Shown: positions 57,655 to 64,000 of the stretch, in pieces | How positions within the stretch are numbered: the stretch's first letter is position 1 | Layout of the letters: each line of letters opens with the position of its first letter | Origin: Aplectana chamaeleonis | Lineage: Eukaryota > Nematoda > Chromadorea > Rhabditida > Cosmocercidae | DNA: 64,000 nucleotides | Assembly: GCA_029168955.1 (NCBI GenBank) | Contig: JAPDOI010000144.1 | Location: 310,001-374,000, forward strand | Direction: 5' to 3' | Notes under the pieces: generated by a model | Told to the model about the DNA's origin: nothing | The model's database searches: none | What the model saw: the letters and a program-made list of their open reading frames with translations, nothing else | Program-made: the position numbers and the translations under genes

Positions 57655-57775
57655 TTCTTACCTGCAACGATTTCTTACGATTCGTTACGATTTTGGGTCG
57701 AATATTTGTGAATCGTAAACTGTAAAAAAAATGCCAAAAACGCCCGTAATTCGTAAAGCGTAATTACGGACCGCA
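57655..57775. repeat. Dispersed repeat S, divergent copy 3
   Basis: TTACGATTCGTTACGATTTT, GTGAATCGTAAACTGTA and CGTAATTCGTAAAGCGTAAT, then TACGGACCGCACTGC. It is related to 33526 and 54548 but rearranged. Confidence 0.45.
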
Positions 57776-58280
57776 CTGCTTCGCATTCTTCTGCATAGCG
57801 TTCAGCCCCACTAAATGAACGTTAAAACTCACCTTTTGAGAAAACTTTGAAGAGATTTGGAATAGGTGCAGACAGCTACATATGTGTAATGCTAATGTGA
57901 TTGTCAAAAGTGCACGCGAAGAACGCGAAAAATCCCATGTGATTTTTTGCGATAGGCCATACCACTGGGCCGGATTGAGACCATTCACGACGTTTGAGGC
58001 TTTATGCTGCGCCACATAAAGTTATAAAGACCCTAAAATGACTTTGGGGAACGAGAAAAAGACTCCTGCGTGTGGGTCATCTGCCACCCTGGATCAGAAT
58101 GTCATGCTAGAGTAGTTTCAATAGCATTGGCCCTCAATTCTCAGACGCCTTTTGAGAGTTTGTCGCGGTTTTCTGTGAATTTTGTCCCGAGAAAGAATGC
58201 ACAAAATCCGTCAGAAAGTTACTTTCCGCTGAAGCTGTCGGCGTGCGTGTCGAGCGGTTGTCAGAAAGGCATTTTTTCAG
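57776..58280. other. Gene-free or intronic stretch
   Basis: No certain gene. GTCGGCGTGCGTGTCGAGCGG at about 58229 is nearly repeated at about 59920 (ATCGGCGTGAGTGTCGAGCGG). Confidence 0.3.
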
Positions 58281-58316
58281 ACTTCAAGATCGATGAACAG
58301 GAATATTTGATGAATG
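58281..58316 (+). CDS. Candidate 36-bp micro-exon
   Basis: Bounded by a strong acceptor (CATTTTTTCAG, ending at 58280) and a consensus donor GTGAGT (58317-58322). Two of three frames have stops. The open one, with 2 leading and 1 trailing base, reads FKIDEQEYLMN. No partner exons were located on either side, so it may be a chance pairing of splice motifs. Confidence 0.3.
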
Positions 58317-59946
58317 GTGAGTAACATCCAAATCGAAATCAGCTCTTTGCATCCATAGAAAGGCTCATCCTAAATAGTGCACTCACGACGGCCGCTCTAC
58401 ACACACGCCGGCCGCGTGGGCGGACACTCCCATTTGGGCAGACTTTACAAATCCATGGGAATTTCTCATCATTCGATTCTGATTTATATTTGCAAACTGG
58501 AGAAACTTGTCTTTGATGGGTTTGATTTGACATGAGATTACCCAACCAGAGTGAAAAAATACCACTGAAGAAGAAAAAGAGGGGAGAAGAATAGAAAATA
58601 TTTGCACGACGTATGTATAGGCCATATGTATAAAAACGAAATTCGCGTAGTTCCTTCTCGTGCAGGTGCGTAGCAGAGGTCCATGAAATGAATAGATTAT
58701 TGAGTCACAATCAACAAATTTCTCCTGAACTGATTTCTTTATCTAGTTGGGGATAACTTCCAAACCCACAGTTTTAATTGAAAACGTGCAATTAAGGCCA
58801 CGACCGTCTAGAAAGTTGTGACGCAGTTTTATAACCTGCTTAGCGGTACAATTTTATCAAGATTAGTCGCGATGATTTTTGAAACAAGGCTGAGCTCTAT
58901 AGTTGTGCACCAACGAATTTTTCGAGAGAACTTTCGAAATTTTTTTCGTTCGTTTGACAATTCGTCGAACGAAATTTTTTTAAAATCCATTCGTTCGAAA
59001 TTTTTTCGAACGATTTTTTTCAAATTTCGTTTTTTTGTCAAGTTTTGTACCAAAGTGGAATAGTCCTGTTTAAAAATCGATATGTTAGAACCCTGTATTT
59101 ATAGCAGCTTTTTGCGGGAAGTGTTTTTGATTGTTGAGAATGTAGTGGTCATTCATCGTCTAGCAGCATCTGTCAGTTCTGCGTTCTTCCGATTTGACGG
59201 ATGTCCGCATTTCGTACGAAAGAGTCAATCAATCGATCGCATGAATGCGGCGGAAGTTACGAATTCAAAAACGATTCTAACGGACAATTAAATACAGAAT
59301 TCGTTTTGACAAAAGCATTCCAAGCATGCAATGATAATGCAATGTTTGCGTCTGTGGGAAAAACGCCGGCGGCGGAAATGTTCTGGTTGTGGACGAAACC
59401 GACGGAACAACGGGAGTGGAAATGACGACAGGAAGAAGAAAAGTGATTAGCCGGGGTGATGTAGTGGTTGGCGAGACGGAACATGAACACTGGAATGGGT
59501 AGAAAAGACGAAAAACGAACGCCGATCTGAAAGAGGCGGTGGCGAAAGAATCAATGTTACACCACCTCCATCACGATCAATGGTTGAAATGCTCTCGTCC
59601 CAGGAGATCTGCACCTGTAGACATTAGAAAGGCCAGGTCTGGACGTCCCCATCTCATCCTGTATATGTATCGCAAGCGTTTTTGTGAACCTTGAAATTCA
59701 TCATTTTCCGGAACGGCTAGCAAGCTTTTGAAAAAAAGGTCTAGTAGGATTTGTCTCCTACCCGAACTGAGTCAGAAACAAGGATCGAATTGGGTTACGC
59801 AAATTTTGCTTTTCCCAGCTATAAATAAGCCTTTCATTACAGAGGGTTAACTTTTACATCAGGGATGCATCGGCGATGTCTAAAGTCTGCCCGAATGAGA
59901 CTGTCCGCACACGCGATCGGCGTGAGTGTCGAGCGGTCGCCTTTAA
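58317..59946. other. Gene-poor stretch with TTCGAA palindromes
   Basis: A TTCGAA/TTCGTTCGA-rich region lies at 58910-59045. Open frames at 59082-59291 and 59201-59425 (+) are unsupported. Confidence 0.35.
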
Positions 59947-60150
59947 AGGCGCAGTCTCACCTCAGAATCGCTTCTCTGTTTTTTCGCTCACCTTAAAGAT
60001 GGTCCGATGCTGATTCCAATGATATCTCTAGAATCGCACAAAACCCACTGGGAACGGATATGTGGTCCCTCAAAAATCTGCTAAAATTAAGCGGCGAAAG
60101 CATGGACGACGAGTTTCTCAAGGCTTGCAACTTCCGTCATTTACAACGGA
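59947..60150 (-). mobile_element. TTAA MITE, subfamily F fragment, reverse orientation
   Basis: TTAA (59943-59946), then AGGCGCAGTCTCACCTCAGA; the reverse complement of about 60000-60150 aligns to 1083-1215 and 538-672 (GACGGAAGTTGCAAGCC, TTTTTGAGGGACCA, CATTGGAATCAGCA). Similarity stops near 60150, so it is a partial or recombined copy. Confidence 0.65.
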
Positions 60151-60455
60151 TTCTATAAACTCTAACCTGGGTGCGGAACGTCTCTTGATTTTCGTCAAGG
60201 GGTTGGAATCCTTGAGTAAGCGAAATTTCGACAGTCAACGCGGAATTGCTCGTCGGATATCTGTATGGTCAAACAGTCTGCGTCTTGGCGTGTCTTCGAT
60301 TGCAGCGCGTAGTGCACAGCTTTCGGTGAAGAACCACAACACGACGAGCGATCTTCCTTCCAATCAGGTCACTGTCGATGTAAGAAAGAGATTGCACTTC
60401 ATTTAGGGTTGAATTAGAGGCAAAGTTCGCATTAAAAATAGCCCTCAAGGTTTAA

Positions 60456-60939
60456 AGGCAGTGTTCACGAAGATTTTCGTTCCGGAGTTTTCCACTCAAA
60501 ACAATGCGTTGGCCACCATGTGTTACCAAAATTACGATGAAACGGCTTGAAACGCTCTAAAACGTCTTATTTCAGTGACAATATTCTCTGGCCTGGACTA
60601 GTTGTCCGATTGGATGAGCATGTTCACGGTGGTTGTCACCGGTGAAAAATGGTGTTAATTGAAAACGGAGGAATATTTTAGGTAAAACAGTATTAAGTAG
60701 GGTTCAAAAAAATGGACAGAGCAACAGAGAGTAGCGAATTTCAAAAGACGGGCTTACAAAACATTCAATTGTCACAACGAACAATTCCAGTGAGAGTAAA
60801 TAGGTGGGGTGAGAGTAAAGGATTCGGTGCTCTTCTGGGGCGTTTTTCTCGATTTCTTCGTCATTTCAGTTCTACCCGGGGGCCGAACAACCGATTTAGC
60901 CATTAATCTCAAAATCGAAGATTATCGTGAACACTGCCT
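60456..60939 (+). mobile_element. TTAA-flanked MITE, subfamily E copy 2
   Basis: 484 bp with TTAA at 60452-60455 and 60940-60943. Ends AGGCAGTGTTCACGAAGATT and the inverse ..ATTATCGTGAACACTGCCT. It aligns over its length with 15163-15640. Confidence 0.88.
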
Positions 60940-60943
60940 TTAA

Positions 60944-62999
60944 TCGGAAATCGAAAAAGACCCATTGCAACAACAATGTGAAAAATTCTAAAACCGAGCA
61001 ACAAGTAGCTTTACGCGGCCCCGGATATTGAACTTGGTACGGCCGCCCCGCCCACTTCCTAAGTGGCTGCTGAGGATGTGGGCGGGGCGGACACAGAACA
61101 CTCAAGTTTTGGGGCCGTTAAAGGGCTACTAGTTCACTTTCAGCCGTTTTTTTTGGAATTGTCATTGATTTGTGTTTCGGTACTTTCGATTTCCGGTGTA
61201 AATTTGGAGGCTATTCTTAGCGCGAACACTGCCTTTAATTCTGCAGTGGCAGACAGCCGCTATCACAGCACGCAACGCAAATATTATCGCGCATCGAGCA
61301 ATAGTGTCAGCAGCGCGTACTGGTTGCCTGCGGCTTGTGAACTGGATACACGGAAAGGAAGGAGCCTCGGACGAGTTTGGTGGGCCAGGCGCACCCGACC
61401 GCTCCTGGCCGTGCGCTTCTCAGCGATAAAACCACGTGCAGCTGCGATGCTGATGGGCGTGCGACAAATGTTTAGCCTGTTGTCACGTGCTTCTGTCGCA
61501 GTTCGACGTGCTGGTACAATGATCATGGATTGCGGCGAAAGCTTTGCTCATGAGCAGTACGTGTTTTGTTCAATCCGACCACGTGCTCTTCATAGCAGCA
61601 CTTTCTTTCGCTACTAAGAGCCTTTCGACTCAAGTTGGTTTTCAATTTCGAAGCCTATTTTGGCGAATTGGACCCCTCAATCCCATTAAATCCACGCTCT
61701 CTCTCCCCCACCCCCTAATGAGCGAGTATTGTGTGAAACTCGCAGTCGATACAGCCTGGTTCTGCGCTGAGCGCTGATGGCTAGAGGAGTTCATGGCTCA
61801 CTGTATTCAACCAGAGGAAAGAGACATTTTTTGTAGTAAAAAAGTCTGGCCACAGGTTTATGTTCACCGAGCTAGATTACGCCTATGGCAGATTCGGGGC
61901 AAACTCATCACTGCGCGATTCAAGACGTCAATGGTCAAGAATGTTTGACAAACTCAATCGAGTAGAAACAGCTGTTAGACGCTAGTGCGGTCTTAGTAAG
62001 ATGCAGCATGCGAGAGCGAGCCACCGATGACTTCTTTGGTTAAATTTCGGAGATGAAATCTCTGGAACTGTGCTGCCCCAAATAGCCGATTAATAAGTGC
62101 ATTCAATTTTCGAGATTCTTCGTATAAAACAATTGAAGCAGTCTACAAACATTTGAACGCTACTGTCGTCGACGGTAGTTGGAAACGCTCGTTGGACTAG
62201 ACTAAGGAGCGGGATTTGAACAGATAACCTAGAAAGCGAAAGTTCATTTGGAAAATATAACATGTATGTCAACTAGCAAGTCACACTTGCTGAATGCAGT
62301 TCTCTCTCAGCTTGCAACTAGCTTGTGGTGCGTAGAGTAAGAAGCTGTGTTAGGTTTATGAAGCGATTATAAGTTTCAGTAAATAGTGGAGTGCCAGCGC
62401 GGTGAACCAGAGATGTTTTTTCACGTTTGCTCTGCATTGCGTTTTCTGATATGTGTGTACCAACACAATGGTGGGGAATTTCCCCTAACCAAAGAGGAAA
62501 TTTTCCTCGATAGAACAGGAGAACTTCCCCAAAATCGGGGGGGGGGGGTAGGAAAGGGCGAAATAAGCTTCCCTTGGCATGCCTTCTCTTCTCCTGACTG
62601 CAGGTCTTCCCCATTACCAGTGGTATGTTGCAACCCAACAGCCATTGTTCATTCATTGATCAGAAGTCCGTTTCGCCGCAACTCACTGCTTTCTACAGTT
62701 TCGATATCTTCAGAGCTGAACTAGAAGCAAAATTTATGACCCGTGACATAGGGTTACAGGACCTTCCTATCTTCTCTAATATCCGGATTTAGACACCCTA
62801 CACAGTTCTCGAGAGAAAGCTCTGCCCTACAATTTTCGAAGTGCGAGACCACCTCGGAATAGTGCGATTTGCATCACCGTGCTCGCTGCGGCTTTGTTTT
62901 CGCCTTCATCATGCTCTGGAGGAGACCATGGGAATCACAGTGAAAAAAAAACTTGATCGACTACCCAAATGGGAAAGTTGGTGGGATAATTTCGTTGCG
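60944..62999. other. Gene-poor stretch
   Basis: Holds a half copy of family B ends (GGCAGACAGCCGCTATCACA at about 61247) directly after a GCGCGAACACTGCCTTTAA terminus (about 61221-61239) of another TTAA MITE whose left end I cannot place. A G-run lies at about 62528-62537. Apart from the ORF below, nothing is supported. Confidence 0.35.
61063..61617 (+). CDS. Long ORF of unknown nature
   Basis: A 184-codon plus-strand open frame with an 80-codon open frame opposite it on minus (61284-61526). The GC-rich part (about 61310-61560) reads KGRSLGRVWWARRTRPLLAV on plus and GFIAEKRTARSGRVRLAHQT on minus. The first part crosses MITE termini, so the frame as a whole is unlikely to be one gene. The 61310-61560 block could be an exon on either strand. 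No domain is recognised. Confidence 0.2.
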   Translation: MAAEDVGGADTEHSSFGAVKGLLVHFQPFFLELSLICVSVLSISGVNLEAILSANTAFNSAVADSRYHSTQRKYYRASSNSVSSAYWLPAACELDTRKGRSLGRVWWARRTRPLLAVRFSAIKPRAAAMLMGVRQMFSLLSRASVAVRRAGTMIMDCGESFAHEQYVFCSIRPRALHSSTFFRY

Positions 63000-63678
63000 C
63001 CAGTCGCTTGTGCCGGCCGAACTGCTACTTGTCGCCTCCCATCCTGTTCATTCGATAAAGACCTCTACTTTTGATACCTTTGCTGGTCCATCCTCATCGG
63101 CGATCTTCTCGACCACATTCGCTCCATTCTTCTCTGGAATTAGCAACAGTCATCCAGAGCGGTAAATCTCTTTGTTCGATTGATTTGCTAATCGTATCGG
63201 CCCAAAGTGTCGCTGGTCGGCCAAGGGCTCTTTTGACGTCTCTAGGGTACCAGTGAGTGAGTCTGGTACTCTATCTGTCCTCCGTTCTACGCGCGACATG
63301 CCCTGCCCATTTGTACTTGGCGGATCGATGTGGATCAATGGGTCGCGGAGTCCCGACATTTTGCGGAGATCCTCACTGCTCAGACGTTGCTGCCTCTGAA
63401 TCCTCCTACTAGTTCTCAGGAAACATCTTTCCAGCGCCCTGTGCGTAGTCCTCATAGCCACACAAACTCCTTTGTTGTGAGCCCAGGTCTCGCAGCCATA
63501 GCACAAAGCCGGAAGCCCTGTGAAATCGAACAGGTGAGCCCGCAGCTTGACATCTCGTATCTCACTAGCGACTTCTCGAATGGAACCCATAGCGACCCAC
63601 GCAGCCCTTCTTCGACGTACTGTTTCATTCGTGAGCTCGTTCGTCATATTCATCTCACGTCCTAGATAGACGGCCTAA
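63000..63678 (-). mobile_element. RTE-like retrotransposon 3' part, second family
   Basis: Minus-strand C-terminal portion of an endonuclease-reverse transcriptase: YLGREMNMTNELTNETVRRR just past the palm, LPALCYGCETWAHNKG, RALERCFLRTSRRIQRQQRL and MSGLRDPLIHID. It then decays (RRTDRVPDSLTG where related copies have intact Trp-rich sequence) and continues in another frame to ..NVVEKIADEDGPAKVSKVEV near 63060. It is 5'-truncated at about 63678, where a TAG interrupts the frame upstream of AVYLGRE. It differs clearly from the RTE at 22066-24525. Confidence 0.85.
63150..63653 (-). pseudogene. Reverse transcriptase C-terminus, decayed
   Basis: A 167-codon frame with no catalytic YADD motif. It retains the conserved post-palm LPALCYGCETW block and the following HIDPPS segment, where related elements continue KY-WAGH. 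One frameshift near 63165 separates it from the C-terminal tail. Not functional. Confidence 0.8.
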
Positions 63679-64000
63679 ATAAAGAAGAAGGAAATCCAAT
63701 GTTCACTCTTTCAGAAAGACTTTTATAGGATGAATTGAAGAAGAAGAACCGTTAGCAGGATGAGAATGCAGCAGACGCATGAGTTGTAATGACATACGGT
63801 CCGTTTCAATTCGGAAGGCGCACTCAGGCACTGAATGCTAAAACACTAGATTGATAGCCACCATCCCTTCGCTTTGTCGCGTTCCATTTTTCCAACCATC
63901 AAGGGTGGCGACATACCATTTTTAGTGACACCGATCATAAATATTTCTCAAAATGACTATAATAGGTAAACCGTTGCAAAAAGACATGACAAAAAATAGA
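63679..64000. other. Window end, no gene
   Basis: Nothing supported. Confidence 0.4.

Noticed and set aside
62386..62724. Paired 112-codon frames on both strands around a G-run
   Set aside because: Open on both strands with no splice signals or recognisable domain; the G-run makes the frame unreliable.

Overview
The window is eukaryotic and looks like nuclear DNA of a strongylid nematode, most likely a hookworm (Ancylostoma/Necator type). The basis is: decayed RTE-type endonuclease/reverse-transcriptase copies whose C-terminal sequence I recognise from hookworm repeats; short (59-132 bp) introns ending in TTTTCAG-like acceptors; a nuclear tRNA-Ala(AGC); and dense miniature inverted-repeat elements (MITEs) in AT-rich sequence. 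Nothing resembles operons, Shine-Dalgarno sites or phage. The species call is inference from remembered family resemblance.

Genes are few. The best supported is the 3' part of a minus-strand gene. Exons at 26447-26949, 15970-16315, 15718-15837, 13381-13463, 13254-13307 and 13034-13193 join in compatible phases, and a poly(A) signal lies at 12882-12887. I do not recognise the product (low-complexity N-terminal part, acidic/hydrophobic C-terminal exons). A tRNA-Ala(AGC) lies on the same strand inside its ~10-kb intron (16790-16861). Weaker single-exon candidates are at 9869-10080 (-), 27505-27716 (+), 34691-34795 (+), 38295-38513 (-), 58281-58316 (+) and 61063-61617 (+).

Autonomous retroelement remains: a frameshifted RTE copy at 22066-24525 between (AT)n arrays, an RTE 3' fragment at 36530-36731, a second RTE-like family at 63000-63678 (-), and a CR1/jockey-like reverse-transcriptase C-terminus at 44791-45690 ending in an (AATA)n tail. 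A palindromic TA-flanked MITE interrupts the last codons of that CR1-like ORF.

Most of the rest is non-autonomous DNA-transposon sequence. TTAA-flanked elements starting AGGCA form at least three subfamilies. TA-flanked hairpins occur at 11542, 38837, 43377, 45392, 50055, 50759, 8828, 18736 and 21784. hAT-like elements with 8-bp duplications occur at 56683, 5919 and relatives. A 150-bp palindromic family has four copies (18449, 20682, 35042, 48478), and there are several smaller families. Satellite-type DNA includes a 42-bp minisatellite at 10148-11035 with a remnant at 37645, a 22-bp array with CRE palindromes near 53.3 kb, TTCGAA-rich arrays, and long AT, CA and AATA microsatellites. Apart from the minus-strand gene and the tRNA, there is no sign of genes working together.
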